Assembly: GCF_024763615.1 (NCBI RefSeq)
Contig: NC_077223.1
Location: 106,888,627-106,952,626 of the forward strand
DNA from: Phlebotomus papatasi
Taxonomy: Eukaryota; Arthropoda; Insecta; Diptera; Psychodidae
DNA length: 64,000 nt
Direction: 5' to 3'
The stretch's first letter is position 1; every line of letters begins with the position of its first letter. The notes under the pieces are model-generated. The model was not told the origin of the DNA. It worked only from the letters and a program-made list of their open reading frames with translations, and made no database searches. A program made the position numbers and the translations under genes. This document shows, piece after piece, positions 35,823 through 47,450 of the stretch.

Positions 35823-36572
35823 CCCTCTAACGGTGTTTTCTTTAATATGCAAAATAAAGTTCTAAAACAATGTTTTCTAATCTCTTTCAGTTTAGGCGCT
35901 AGATGAGAAAATATGAAAATTTTTTGAAACTCTTTTTGCTTCTAAAATTCACATTTTTAGTTTTTTCAAATTTTTTAAATAAAATATACAAAGTAGAATG
36001 ACATATCAATGACTCAACTCTCTGCCCCCCTCCCTTTAATGTATCCAAGTGTCAGCAACACGTGCCTTTTTTGGCCAAGCTGGCACTAATCCCTCAATAT
36101 GCTTGCTCCTGTTGCCCTTTCCTTACACAACGACAGCGCTCTTAACTAACTACATATACGATCTATGATTCAGGGTTTCTGCCGTTTACCTGATGAGATC
36201 GGTCGTGGTAAGTCGGCGGCAGACGCAATCAAGCATTAATTGAGGAGGAATATATAAATTGAATTGAATTGAATTGAATTGAATATCTTTCAGTAAAAAA
36301 TAAATTTATTTTAGTCAGATAACTTTAAATCGGTATGTTTATGGAAATTGGAAATGAGTTTTTTTGCACAAATATTTTTTGTTGCTTTTTCTCTGACCTG
36401 TCACACAAAACTGGGAATAGCAACAAAACGAAAAGTCAAAATGAGTTCAAACTTTCAAAAAATGTTTATTACCGAGGACACTATAGCACTTTTAAATAAA
36501 TAAAACCTTTATTGTCGCTGTAAATGTGATTTTTGTGAAGACCGCCTGGAGGCGGTCTTACCCTTTAGAGGG
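35823..36572. mobile_element. piggyBac-like MITE, TTAA target duplication
   Basis: A 750-bp element flanked by TTAA (35819-35822 and 36573-36576), with ends CCCTCTAACGG and the inverse of CCCTCTAAAGG. TTAA duplication with CCC...GGG ends is the piggyBac signature. The inside is non-coding and includes a GC-richer stretch (about 36040-36240) followed by a GAATT microsatellite (about 36256-36285), which may be a separate insert. Confidence 0.7.
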
Positions 36573-36576
36573 TTAA

Positions 36577-38938
36577 GAGGCATATTTAATAATTTCTAGT
36601 AGCATGAATCGCTAGCTTTCCGGAATTGAGCTCTATTGCGCATTGCCAATTCTAAGCAAGACAGACACGAACCTGGCGTCCTCCTCGCTTCGCTAATGAA
36701 GACCGACTAAGGAGCCGACTCGATTTAACCTTCCGAATAACTCGTCGAACACTCACAACCCCATCTAGCAGAATTATAGCGATATAGTAATTTATGGTTA
36801 GCCGCCGCGCACCGTTATAGCACACCTCAAAGTTACCACCCCAGCTGAACAGTGTTTAGTACCGTTGGCTTAGAAGAGTCTTAGTCAGGATCGATGTTCT
36901 CCCTTCAAATCCTGTAAGCTCAGCAGTCCTACTATACTACTACATTAGGCGAACTTACCAGACTTATTAACAAGAAACTTTTCGACTCAGATAAGGTTGG
37001 TGTCTTGGATAAATTATAGACATTAATTTTGTTCGGGTTTTATAACATAATGTTCACATATTTCTCCCAAGAAATTTTTCAATGTGTATAAGAGAATACA
37101 TATTTTAAATGAAAAAGCAATTAATTGTAATTTATTTTTAAGGTGTTTATAACAAAAGGGTTCGTGTCTTGGATGGTTTCTCAGAGAATTACCCGCAGAT
37201 TAAAATTCCACCCTAATTTATTTAACATGGTCAAATAACATAATCCACTAAATTTTTTCTCTTAAAACTGCCTCTGAATCCATTAGAAGAATCATAAACT
37301 TTCATTAAAAAAATAAAATGAATGAAATAATTTCTCCACAGAGAGAAGAACACTCCAAAATTAAGTACTTCAACATAACGCCTGTCGCAATACGGGAAAT
37401 AATCGTTCAATTATCATTTAGAGAAGAGTTCACATAAAAATGCTAATTAGGTCACAGAAGCATTAGCATACCCAAAAATATATATTTTCCAATTGAATTT
37501 AATTGAAAGTGAGAGTTGTGGAGACAATTTTTGCGCGATAGGTAGTAAATTCTGGGTGGAAAATTCTGGTGTGTTTGCTGAAGAAGAAGGGGCGCGAAAA
37601 AAGCTCATTGTGCAAATGGTCTAATTGGACAACAGTGCTTTAACTCCCTCATCAAACACGCAATGCTGAGCTAGAAGCCAGTAAGCTCATCAAACATACG
37701 ACCATTCTCCAAACAACAGCCTTGATGAGGAGCAAAGAACCAAATTAACATGGACTTTGCCACACCAAAACTTTTTTATATACATATACATATTTTCTCT
37801 TCTTTCGAACTGCTTTTATGCCACCCTCGCAAATTTTTCTTTTTTTTGGTCAGTGTGAACTTAATAAAAATGTGGGCGGAATATTTGATAAGAGCGAGAA
37901 ACCGTTGTAAGCTCAATTTTCCACCAAACAAAAATTGCATTTTTATAAATTTAAACTTGAAACATTTTAAATGCTATTTATAATTTTTTCTTGTCGTTCA
38001 CACATCAAATATTTTGGCCTATACATTATACCCTCGAAAAATTGATTTAGCAAATTCCAATTTGGATGTGTTATGAAAGAAGTGTGATGAAGGGTTTGGA
38101 AAGTGGAAAATGTTGATAGATTATTTAATATTTTTAGCGCATGTGAGAGAGTGTACAACAAAAAAAATACCAATTTTTGCTGACAAATTAAATGAAATGG
38201 AAAATGGAATGGATGAAAATGAATTATGAGAAAAGAAAATTTCCTTGGCAAAAGCAATTTTTGAGGATTTTCTCGACACGATGAAAAGTAAAATAATGCG
38301 AAAGCTGTGATAAAAGCTTCCGGAAAAATCTCAAGTTCAGTGAAGTGATTCTTATCGATTTTTTGGAAAATTTCTGATTACACCTTTTACTGATAGAACT
38401 CAAAAAAAGAGCTATTACAATCCGCTTTATTTTTCCATGTGACTGGCATGAAATTCAAACGGTAAGAGATATCGATTTTTGGTCTTCAATGACCCCCCGC
38501 CCCAAAAATGAACATTATCTACAGACGTTTTTCCATTTTCTCTTCCCTATCTACAACCCAACCAAAATCATCTTTTATTAGTTTATTTCGAAAATAGATC
38601 CTAAATTTCCTTTTCTTTTCAGATGTGCTTTGGAAGTAAGGGATCGTGCGGCAGTTTCACAAAGTTAAACTTTTTCCAAGACTCATTTGCTAAAATCATT
38701 TCTTATCTCAAAAATGCGTATTTTCGAAAGTAATGCATGCGTGAAACTGTCCCATCCTCCTCTAATCAAAGATACTTATGACCGAAAAATTATTCGATAT
38801 CGAATTCTCGAAGATTAAAGTTAAACCACTTTGAAGAGGAATTCTGTAATTTTTATGTCATAGTCCACACGTGAGTTCGAAACCTGACAATCCCAAATGA
38901 GCTTTTTTGCCTCACCAAATGAGTTCGAAAACGCAATT
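36577..38938. other. Non-coding stretch
   Basis: A GC-richer patch (about 36640-36930) has no recognised family. The rest is AT-rich with no gene. The phrase AAACGGTAAGAGATATCGA near 38458 recurs near 52337 and, inverted, near 6200. Confidence 0.35.
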
Positions 38939-39580
38939 TATTAATGTCAGCAATCTTTCCGTAGAGAAGTAGATCTTGAAAAATTCGAAAATCTATTTGA
39001 AGATCCAAAAAAGAGACTTTCTTAATTCTTGATAATTCCGCAAGGTGGCTGAGGTACATTCTGTTCGAATTTCGAAGTGCTCAAGTGTCAAAATGTGTCG
39101 GTCTTCACATTTCTGTGAGGAAAACAACAGAACAACGACGTTTACTGTTCTTGCCCCATTATTTAATCACTCCATAATCACTGAGTAACTCCTTTGCCAG
39201 CTTTTTAGTATGATATTTCATAAATTTTCCCCACCTTGTTCGAAAATTTAGTATGAAAATTCGAAATTGAATTTGAATTCTTCGAACTTCAACGATTTTT
39301 TGTGCAAATAGTCACCTTTTAATAGGCAAACCTTTTAGTCAAGACACTATTGGAAAATAAAAATCTACTTCTGTTTGAGCCCAATATCTCAAATGGCTAC
39401 AAACACAAGTAGAATTTTATACTGCAATAGTGTCTTGACTAAAAGGTAAATGGAACTCTTTTTTTTTTTTTTTTTTTTTCCCACCTCCACCCCCAGGTCC
39501 CAAGCTCATAGAGCTTATCTAGGACCGGGACATTTCCATCATTGTGCACTTAGACATTATGACCAAAAACACATGCATGG

Positions 39581-39609
39581 TATAAATAATAAATAAATAA
39601 ATATATGAA

Positions 39610-39640
<31 letters not shown>

Positions 39641-39660
39641 GTAAATAAATAAAAAAGCAA
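39581..39660. repeat. AAAT microsatellite in the LINE 3' UTR
   Basis: A run of about 80 bp of AAAT/AAATA units lies between ORF2 and the poly(A) tail. Confidence 0.9.
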
Positions 39661-39936
39661 ATAGATAAAACAATGCATGTGTTCTTCCGAGACTTTGAAT
39701 CGTCGAAGCAGTACCAGGTCACGCACCTGAAGACGAATCCCGCCGAGACATACCCCGCCCGGTCATTGAATGCCCGCGTTTCACATGTGGAGGTTGAGAG
39801 AGGCGAGAGACCCTCCCAACGCGGAAATCCAAGCCGAACGACCTAGAAGAAACATAAGGTATCCCGCGGCGCATAAGACTGCCTCCCGGCACATAACCCC
39901 TCAACCACCTCAACGGTACAAAGCCTCGGGCAAACA

Positions 39937-42900
39937 TTAAATAAGAATATTACAATTTTTAACGAATTTAGCAACAGCTCTGGGCATTCCCTTGTCGTGG
40001 TTTTCAAAAGCAGTTGCCAACACGTCTCTTACACATTTCATACCATGGCACGCACTAATTAAATTTTGTCTACTACTTGCTATCTGAGGGCAATAGAATA
40101 AAATATGATCCACGTCCATGTACGTATTACACGAATTACATAAAGGAGTACTACTGATGTTAATTCTATATAAATGAGCGTTAACTCTAGTATGGTTACT
40201 TGCTATTCTGCATGATACAGTGATCTCAGATCTGGTAAACCGCGCTGTACCCTTGAACCACGCATTTAAAGACACTCTAGGCAGTATAGAGTGACAGTAC
40301 CTGCCCAACTCCCCAGAGTCCCAGACTTCCTGCCATGTACACAATGCCCGATCATGTATCTTCTCATATATTGCACCCACTTCGGACTGAGAAGAGAAAC
40401 CATAGTTATGCAGCCTAGCCATAGCCATAACCACCCTACTACTGGGGAGACGGTCCTCGATTCTAAGCACGTCCCTTAACAACTGCTCCTGAATTCTTAG
40501 TGCACGATTAAGAAACCGTTCCATTATGTAGTCAAACCTTAATTCTAAGGGCAGAACACCAGCGAGGACTTCGACTGAACCAGTATGCGTACTAGGCATT
40601 AAACTTAAACAAACTCTCAGAGCTCGCCATTGAACTCTTTTGAGCTTTAATATATGTGTCCTAGCAGCTCCGCTGAATGCAAAACACCCATACTCTAAAA
40701 CCGGCATTATAGTGGTTTTAAAGAGAATTAACATTAAATGTGGATGGGCACCCCAAGACGTACCAGCAATCGCTCTCAGAAAATTAATCCTCAGATCACA
40801 TCTTTTCACGACATCCCGACAGTGTCCCCCCCATAAACACTTCCTGTCAAAAAACACACCCAGGTATCTAAATGAATTACACTGTGAAATGGAATTGCCT
40901 TCAACAAAAACATTTACTACAGGATCCCTGTGTCTCCTTGAAAAAATAAGTACTTCCGATTTCTCGGATGAAATTCTCAGGCCCAAACCTCTAAACACCA
41001 CAACTAGGCTATCACAGACAATATTCAGTTTGTCCTCTATATATCTATCATAAAGGCTTTCGACACCGACTACAATGTCATCCGCGTACTGCAGAATAAA
41101 GCAGTCTGGAGGAATCGCCGTCTCCACTGCCCTAACATATATATTATACAAAATAGGAGACAGTGCAGATCCCTGAGGCAAACCCATACGACCAACTCTC
41201 TTCGTGACCACTTTAGAATCAAGGACCAGCGATATTTCTCTATAATTTAACAGTCCATAAAGAACTGCTGTGAAACCCGCCGGAAGACCCACAGTTCTCA
41301 AACCCTCACATAAAACATCTATAAGCACGTTGTCGTAAGCAGATGTGATGTCAAGAAATACGCATCCCAAAGAGTTTTTCCTGCTGAATGCTAATTGTAT
41401 CTTGGTATAGAGAGCGGCAATGCAGTTCTGCGTCCCTCTGCCCCTGCAGAAGCCAAATTGGGATTCAGGTATCACTCTATTCTCCTCTACCCAAACAACT
41501 AATCTAACCAGAATCATTTTCTCCAAAAGCTTTCGGAGAACAGATAAGAGACTTATCGGTCTATAATTCTTCATTATATTTCTATCCTTTTGTGGCTTCG
41601 GAATGGGAATAATTTTCGCCCTATTCCAGTCCTCTGGAATATGACCTGTCTTCCAAATCAGATTAAAAATGTCTAAAAGTATAACTTTGCCGATTTCAGG
41701 AAGTTTCTTCACATAACTTGACCTGACTCCATCCAAGCCTGGACTTCTGTTCTTAAGAGACTTAATTCCCTCCTTCAACTCATCCATAGAAAATTCTCCC
41801 GTTAAAGGATCATTTCCCACACCGTGGGTTGGGGGTATCTCAAGGTTGACTGGACCAGAAACAAACGGAGGAGCCAACTGGTTAGCAAAGTTTTCGGCCC
41901 ATTCCTCTCTAAAACAATTGGTTCTCTGTCTAGGAAGACCCCTAAATGATCTGGCCAAGTTCCACATCTCCCCAAGGGAAGTATGATTACTAAACTCGGA
42001 GCACCTATCGCGCCACAATTGAATTCTCTTTTGCCTCATCATTCTTTTGAGTACAGCATCAATTCTTTTATAGGCCAGATATCTTTCGCGGGTACCGCTC
42101 CTAACAAGCTGACGGTAAATCTGACGCCTACATTCCCATAATCTTCTACACACTTCATCAAACCATGGTTTATCGCGCCCACCCCCCTCTCTTCTATTCC
42201 TTATAGCTGAATTTTCAGCAGCGTTTATGACACCCTGAACAAAAGATACATATTTCTCATCATTATTTTCGATGCTTTGTACAAAAACAAGCTCTCTTTG
42301 CAATATCTCTTGATATTTACGCCAATCAACCTTAGTAGGACTTGCATGTAGAACTTCCTCAATGTGTTCAGAATCATCCCCGTCCTCTCCCGCATTTAAA
42401 GAAATACTTAAAATAATGGGAATGTGGTCACTCCCCAGAGTGTTCTGATATAAGTCCCACGTACAATCTACTGCTAGTCTCCGCGATACTATTGATAAGT
42501 CTATAGCACTGGGGTTGCTTGGGGGGCACGCTAATCTTGTATATCTCCCGTCATTGAGTAATACCAGTTCATTGCTTTCCACCCAAGACTCTATCACTTG
42601 ACCATACCTATTGGAAGACTCGCTTCCCCATTGAGTACTATGGGCATTAAAATCACCCAAGATCACGGGTTCGCATCCGCTAGATCTTTCAATTAAATTG
42701 TTTAAATCCCCCAATCCCAATCGATTTCCATTAGTGGAATAAACTGAAAATAGTCTGATTTTTCTACTGCCGATCTCAACGTCAACAGCAACACATTCCC
42801 CACTACAGATGTTAAACCTTACCACATTATATCTAATACCGTTTTTAACTGCTACTAACACACCCCCGCCCCTTGCAGTACGATCACCACGGACAATAGA

Positions 42901-43062
42901 ATAACCCTGTATTCGAAATTGTGAACGCGGATCAAGTTTGGTCTCCTGTAAAGCGATAACATCAACTTTAATCTGATCACACACGACTATCAGATCCTGA
43001 AGTTTGGGTCTGACACTATTGCAATTCCACTGAAGGATTTTTATGTTCCTAAAAACATCCAT
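39937..43062 (-). CDS. LINE ORF2: endonuclease-reverse transcriptase
   Basis: Nicks target DNA and reverse transcribes the element RNA at the nick. Counting from Met at 43062 the protein has 1041 residues. An APE-type endonuclease (about 1-220) shows N13, E40, the GDFNAH motif (D137, N139, H141) and SDH (211-213). The reverse transcriptase (about 480-720) shows D571 in VFLDITSAYD, GLPQGSALSP (627-636) and YADD (659-662). A C-terminal CCHC finger uses C975, C978, H986 and C991. There is no RNase H domain. The start chosen is the ATG one base after the ORF1 stop (TAATATG). An upstream in-frame ATG at 43140 would overlap ORF1 and add 26 residues without homology to the domain. No disabling change was seen. 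Confidence 0.92.
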   Translation of the reverse strand: MDVFRNIKILQWNCNSVRPKLQDLIVVCDQIKVDVIALQETKLDPRSQFRIQGYSIVRGDRTARGGGVLVAVKNGIRYNVVRFNICSGECVAVDVEIGSRKIRLFSVYSTNGNRLGLGDLNNLIERSSGCEPVILGDFNAHSTQWGSESSNRYGQVIESWVESNELVLLNDGRYTRLACPPSNPSAIDLSIVSRRLAVDCTWDLYQNTLGSDHIPIILSISLNAGEDGDDSEHIEEVLHASPTKVDWRKYQEILQRELVFVQSIENNDEKYVSFVQGVINAAENSAIRNRREGGGRDKPWFDEVCRRLWECRRQIYRQLVRSGTRERYLAYKRIDAVLKRMMRQKRIQLWRDRCSEFSNHTSLGEMWNLARSFRGLPRQRTNCFREEWAENFANQLAPPFVSGPVNLEIPPTHGVGNDPLTGEFSMDELKEGIKSLKNRSPGLDGVRSSYVKKLPEIGKVILLDIFNLIWKTGHIPEDWNRAKIIPIPKPQKDRNIMKNYRPISLLSVLRKLLEKMILVRLVVWVEENRVIPESQFGFCRGRGTQNCIAALYTKIQLAFSRKNSLGCVFLDITSAYDNVLIDVLCEGLRTVGLPAGFTAVLYGLLNYREISLVLDSKVVTKRVGRMGLPQGSALSPILYNIYVRAVETAIPPDCFILQYADDIVVGVESLYDRYIEDKLNIVCDSLVVVFRGLGLRISSEKSEVLIFSRRHRDPVVNVFVEGNSISQCNSFRYLGVFFDRKCLWGGHCRDVVKRCDLRINFLRAIAGTSWGAHPHLMLILFKTTIMPVLEYGCFAFSGAARTHILKLKRVQWRALRVCLSLMPSTHTGSVEVLAGVLPLELRFDYIMERFLNRALRIQEQLLRDVLRIEDRLPSSRVVMAMARLHNYGFSSQSEVGAIYEKIHDRALCTWQEVWDSGELGRYCHSILPRVSLNAWFKGTARFTRSEITVSCRIASNHTRVNAHLYRINISSTPLCNSCNTYMDVDHILFYCPQIASSRQNLISACHGMKCVRDVLATAFENHDKGMPRAVAKFVKNCNILI

Positions 43063-43063
43063 A

Positions 43064-44425
43064 TTAAATGCTAGATAAAAACATGGGCACAACCTTAGGG
43101 ATGACATGCTTCTCAATGAAAGGGAAGACCCACTTTTCAATGAGATTTAGTAATTCCGGAGACAAACCAATTTTGACCAAGAGCATTTTTACAACGCTTT
43201 GCCACGAAGAGAAATCCCAATTAATTTTATCCAGATTTTCCTGTTTATCTTGTGATTCTTCCCTCTTTTTCCCCTTGTTTCTCTCAGGCACATCCTCTTT
43301 GTTATCGCTTTTATCTTGGGTTTTCACAATTTCATCCTCTGACTCTTTATCTGCGATCTTATTTCTATGATATTGTTTTTGAGTAAGCCTAGCCCGGTCA
43401 AAAACAGATTTCGCCTTCCTTATCCTATGACGTTTACTTTCTGCATCGGAAAGTTCAGGGAACTCGTTATCTGAGCAGAGATCCACATCTGAATCTAACC
43501 CTGATAGTACTTCAAACTGGTTATCTTCTTCGCGCTGCCTCTTAACGCCCTTATCCCCTCGCACGATACCGGCATAAGACAAATTATGCCGTGCTTGAGC
43601 CTTCCTTATCAAGCTATCAACCAAAAATTGTCTAGCTTCGCACTTATGGTTCTTCGAGGGGAAGTTTTTCTTACAGTTCGGGCAAGAAAATTGAGGAACA
43701 TCGCAGACGGCACTCAGATCATGGATCAAACCGCACTTAAGACATCTACGCTTGTTATTGCAAAAAGCCTTAGTGTGTCCATATCTCAAGCATTTTTCAC
43801 AAAACATGACTTTAGGATTAAAGGCCAAGACTTGGACTACGACACCAAAAACTTTAATGTAGTCCGGCAAAATCGAACCCTGAAAGGTGACACGAACCGC
43901 TTTAGCGGGAACCCATTCAATTTTACTCTCTACATGAGTTTGTGAGCCACTTTCCATCAGTGTGGATACAACGGATTCACGGATACTTTTTCTCTTCATT
44001 CTAAATACTTCAAGAATCTTAATATCTGTTTCAAGACATTTTTCCAGTTTACCTACACCCTTCTCCAGCATTTTCTCATTCTCATCTAAATCCATAATAA
44101 CCACTCCATCAATTTCAACAATATTGGCCTGAATATATACGCGAAATGCCGAAAAATCCTTATCCTGGACACAACTATTAGCTTCCTTAATATCCGAAAA
44201 AACTACTCTAACTTTATCAGTAAACATTTTTTTCACCTCCACCGTAGTTTTAAATTTTTTAACTAACATATTCCAAATCGTTAAACGATTAATAGATTTT
44301 CCTTCCAAAGCTCTAATGTATACAGTGTAAGGCCCCCTGAAATTAGGTGGATAAAGCCTCACTCGTTTATTAGCATTATTGGAATCTGCCACACTATCCA
44401 TTGCTCCACCACTCTCAGTGCCCAT
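43064..44425 (-). CDS. LINE ORF1: Gag-like nucleic-acid-binding protein
   Basis: A 453-residue RNA-packaging protein of the retrotransposon. Three zinc-knuckle-like motifs lie together: C209-C212-H217-C222 (a standard CX2CX4HX4C), C228-C231-H235-C241 and the looser C248-C251-H260-C262. A fold before them (about 28-200) fits the RRM-like or PRE_C2HC region of insect LINE Gags. The tail (about 300-400) is highly charged (K/E/D-rich). A closer in-frame Met at residue 9 is also possible as the start. The stop TAA is one base before the ORF2 ATG, which suggests coupled termination and reinitiation. Confidence 0.88.
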   Translation of the reverse strand: MGTESGGAMDSVADSNNANKRVRLYPPNFRGPYTVYIRALEGKSINRLTIWNMLVKKFKTTVEVKKMFTDKVRVVFSDIKEANSCVQDKDFSAFRVYIQANIVEIDGVVIMDLDENEKMLEKGVGKLEKCLETDIKILEVFRMKRKSIRESVVSTLMESGSQTHVESKIEWVPAKAVRVTFQGSILPDYIKVFGVVVQVLAFNPKVMFCEKCLRYGHTKAFCNNKRRCLKCGLIHDLSAVCDVPQFSCPNCKKNFPSKNHKCEARQFLVDSLIRKAQARHNLSYAGIVRGDKGVKRQREEDNQFEVLSGLDSDVDLCSDNEFPELSDAESKRHRIRKAKSVFDRARLTQKQYHRNKIADKESEDEIVKTQDKSDNKEDVPERNKGKKREESQDKQENLDKINWDFSSWQSVVKMLLVKIGLSPELLNLIEKWVFPFIEKHVIPKVVPMFLSSI

Positions 44426-44895
44426 CGAGAAAAAAAAAATCCCGCTACACTACTCTCTACTGATAATGCACACACACGGTGATAAAAAGAAATGGGAGAG
44501 AAAAAAAAACCACAAAAACCCCCAATCTCCCACGAGGGCCCACCAAAACTAAGAAAATACCCAAGAAAACTCAAAAACTGTAATAGACCAACCACCCAAA
44601 TTAATACACTATCCCTACACACTATAACTTATAAAATTAAAGGAAAAAAATAGCAAAAGAAAACCACGAAAAGAGTAAAAGATCACAGAGCAAAATTCAA
44701 CAGTGTTCACTGGCTGAGATGCACTCTGGAACTGAATAAATGGAACTCTATTTTCATAAAAAATCGTTGCTGTTCGAATAATTCAAATTCAGTATCGAAT
44801 TTCTCCATTAAATTTTCGCACAACAGATCGAAAATTTAGTGCAAAAGAGTTACTCAGTGATTCTGGAGTAGTTAAGTAATGAGACAGGAGTAGTA

Positions 44896-45102
44896 ATACG
44901 GGCTACAATCAAGGCTTAGCCATATGGCTTAATTTCTCTAATTTCAGTCAATATTTCTTTGAAAAACTTGACTTATAATTAGATTTAAAGGGAAAATGAT
45001 CTATGGGATTCTGAAAAACTAATAGAATTGATTGCTATTTAGGATTTTGAGACTTTCGTGGACTGGGTTACACCTCTGGTCTGAAAACTATTTAAGCGTC
45101 GT
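44896..45102 (+). mobile_element. MITE family I, copy 1
   Basis: The body is shared with 53764-53981 and 54134-54352 (phrases such as AAGGCTTAGCCATATGGCTTAA). The ends are of the CGGGCTNCAGACC type but diverged. It interrupts repeat D. Confidence 0.7.
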
Positions 45103-45235
45103 TATTTTGTGTTTTTTTTTTATTTTGACACATTTTTACAGATTTTGACACTTCAGCAGTTCGAAATTCGAACAGGATATACTTCAGCCACCTTGCGGAA
45201 TTATCAAGAAGTAAGATGGTAAGTATCTATTTGTA

Positions 45236-47450
45236 AATGGTAAGAATGTCATTTCTGACATTGCCAGTTGATCTGAAATGCCAGGGCTACAAGAACACAT
45301 TTTCGAAAAAATCTCCCTGAGATTCGAACTAATTTTTCATATGACATTATCAAATTTTTCCAAAATTCCCGTTCTTGGGAGATTATTTCTCATCCAATTT
45401 GGTCAAATTTGGATTTTTCAAAAGGTCTTGAAATTTCAAGCGGGATTGCATACGTTCCAATCGGTTACGAATCAGTAAAGTAGCCCTAAATAATTTTCAA
45501 TTTCAATTTAAAAATTAATATTGCTGTTACAAGTACTAAGAGACAGTAGATGAATATCAATTATCTGTCAAACTTTGTCACTCAAAAATTCATTTGAAAC
45601 CAAGCTGAATTTTATGCTGTCCCATACACAAAATGGCTGAGTTAGCCCTTAAAGAAAAAGAATAATTTTCATTTTCCCTTCACTCTCTAGCAATTTGTTG
45701 AGTTTGTTTTCTATTTCGTAGCTGTCAAAGAACGATTCATTCTTTTAAGAATGTCACAATGAATGGCCCAACAATCCATAAAAAGTCGACATTCATTTAA
45801 TCTAACTAATTTCTGAAGTACTATAAGCAGTATGTCTTTCCTTCTAACAATTTTTTAAGTTTAGCAGTTAAAAAAAGGTCCTAAGGGCCTATTTATTAAC
45901 CGATTTTCTTATTCATAGATTAATTTAAAAGGTCTTTGAATCCTCAACAGATTTAAATTAATTTCAAGTAGTCATAAATAACTAAAGAGGGTTTTATTCT
46001 AAATTAAATTTTTGAAACTCTATCGTGGCGTTTTTGACAAGTTTTCTGTGTTTTATGAATCGGTTTAAAAAACGATTACAGGGAAACTTTGCTAAAATCT
46101 CGAATTCGTGAGCACAATACTTTGCTCCATGATTTTTAAAGCTCCCAAGTGATTTTATTAGCAACATTGTATAGCATCGAAATCACGAATTTCAGCACTT
46201 CACAAAATCTAAGTTAGTTGACCACTGCCTATACCATCATTATTTACTTTGTACTCTTTTTCTCAAACAATTCTGACCCACTGCTGTTATTTCGCATTGC
46301 GTTTTTACCATCAATTTATCCAATTTCCCTTTCTACAAAACATATGTTTTTGAAGTTGTTTATTGCTTAGAGCTACATGTACATAAAGTGTGTGAAAATG
46401 TTAAACAAAGAAAACGAGATTGATGCTCTGTGACTTCCTAATTAGCAGATTTTACAAAATAGTAAATTGACAGTCAAAGAGAGAGAGAACCTCCTTTGAA
46501 TATAAAATAATACCTAGTGATCTAAATTCTTTCTATAACGAGAATTTACACGCTCTCGTGATTCGAGACACGCGAAATCGTATTAATAAAAAAAAAAGTT
46601 TGATTATCTCAAACTTCAAATGCTTAATAAAAGATACACATAATACACAAGGTCTCACCTGATATAAATGAAATTGAAACACTCTTTATATTGCATAATC
46701 GTCTACTCCTAACTCTTATTTTCACTTTCACCGGAATTACCCATATTTATAAATTACCATACCACCATATAAGATTTATTTTTATTTTTCTCTTCTGACT
46801 CTTTTCTTCTCGTCCAACCGTATCTTCTTACAATCCATTGTCCTCCAAAGTAATTCCTTGAAGAGGAAATTGAGGTGGAAGTGGCAAATATATTCACTAC
46901 ATGATTATGAAAATTGCGTTCCAATTCCATTAGCCGCACAAAAAAATAAATAAATAAATAAAATAGAAAAAAAAGAAGCATCGAAAAAAAAATTGCATTG
47001 AATATTGACTAATCTATGGCCTTCATTTCACCACAATTTTCCATACAATTAGCAAGTTTAGTCGGAGGTAAGAGTTGTAAATTGTTAATTCACCTCCCTC
47101 TGGATCAATTGAAGAAAAATTCTTCAATATTGAGCCTCTATAATGCAATGTGTCGAAGAGTGGGGAAATTAATTGAAAAATATTTTTCCCCAGAGTTTTC
47201 ACTTTACACATTCTCTTGGGGAAAATTGACTTTTTAATTGTATTTTTAGCAGTCAATGGTGTTGCATAATTTGTCCGGTTTTTTATTGTACGAAAGTTTT
47301 TCTTTATGGCATTTAGTTAATGAGATAAAATTTATAAATAAATAATCAATTGATTTGATGAAAATCTATGCAAATATTGCTTTATTCAATAAATTCTAAT
47401 ACAGGAAGGGGTGGCAAACCGTTTCAAGCTTTGCGAAATGCTCAAACTCG
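45236..47450. other. Non-coding stretch
   Basis: No gene was recognised. There is a short AAAT microsatellite near 46935-46970. Open frames at 46754-46981 and 47016-47256 lie on both strands and have no known domain. Confidence 0.35.

Larger units (their letters stand above)
35033..37173. repeat. Dispersed GTGTCTTGG phrases (family E)
   Basis: A phrase of about 20 bp, GGTTNGTGTCTTGGGTAAAT, occurs at 35033, 36995 and 37158 and, inverted, at 35450-35463. Outside this span it occurs at 15411 and 16476. The inverted pair at 35033 and 35463 may bound an element of about 430 bp that contains the pogo-type MITE at 35205-35438. Confidence 0.5.
39460..44736 (-). mobile_element. Full-length two-ORF non-LTR retrotransposon (I/Jockey-like)
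   Basis: A 5.28-kb LINE on the minus strand bounded by the 13-bp duplication TAAATGGAACTCT (39447-39459 and 44737-44749). It has a 5' UTR of about 310 bp that begins TTCAGTTCC, an initiator-like start as in internal LINE promoters. ORF1 (44425-43064), ORF2 (43062-39937) and a 3' UTR with an AAAT-type microsatellite (39581-39660) follow. It ends in a 21-nt A tail, read as T at 39459-39479. Both ORFs are open, so the insertion is young and may be competent. ORF2 leaves no room for RNase H between the RT and the C-terminal domain, unlike typical I-clade elements. Confidence 0.92.
38939..45235. repeat. Repeat D foldback pair interrupted by a LINE and a MITE
   Basis: The left arm (about 38939-39402) and the right arm (39411-39447 plus 44750-45235, inverted) are copies of the repeat at 34565-34990. 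They meet around a short spacer near 39390-39410. The right arm is split by the LINE (39460-44736) and by a family I MITE (44896-45102). Confidence 0.7.

Noticed and set aside
38838..38870. A further family B MITE end (GAGGAATTCTGTAAT)
   Set aside because: Only one short end matches and no second end or body was found.
40291..41053. Plus-strand open frames within the LINE
   Set aside because: They are antisense shadows of ORF2 with no independent support.
43063..43140. Upstream ATG that would extend LINE ORF2 by 26 residues
   Set aside because: It lies within ORF1, adds non-domain sequence, and the ATG one base after the ORF1 stop fits the known coupling mode better.
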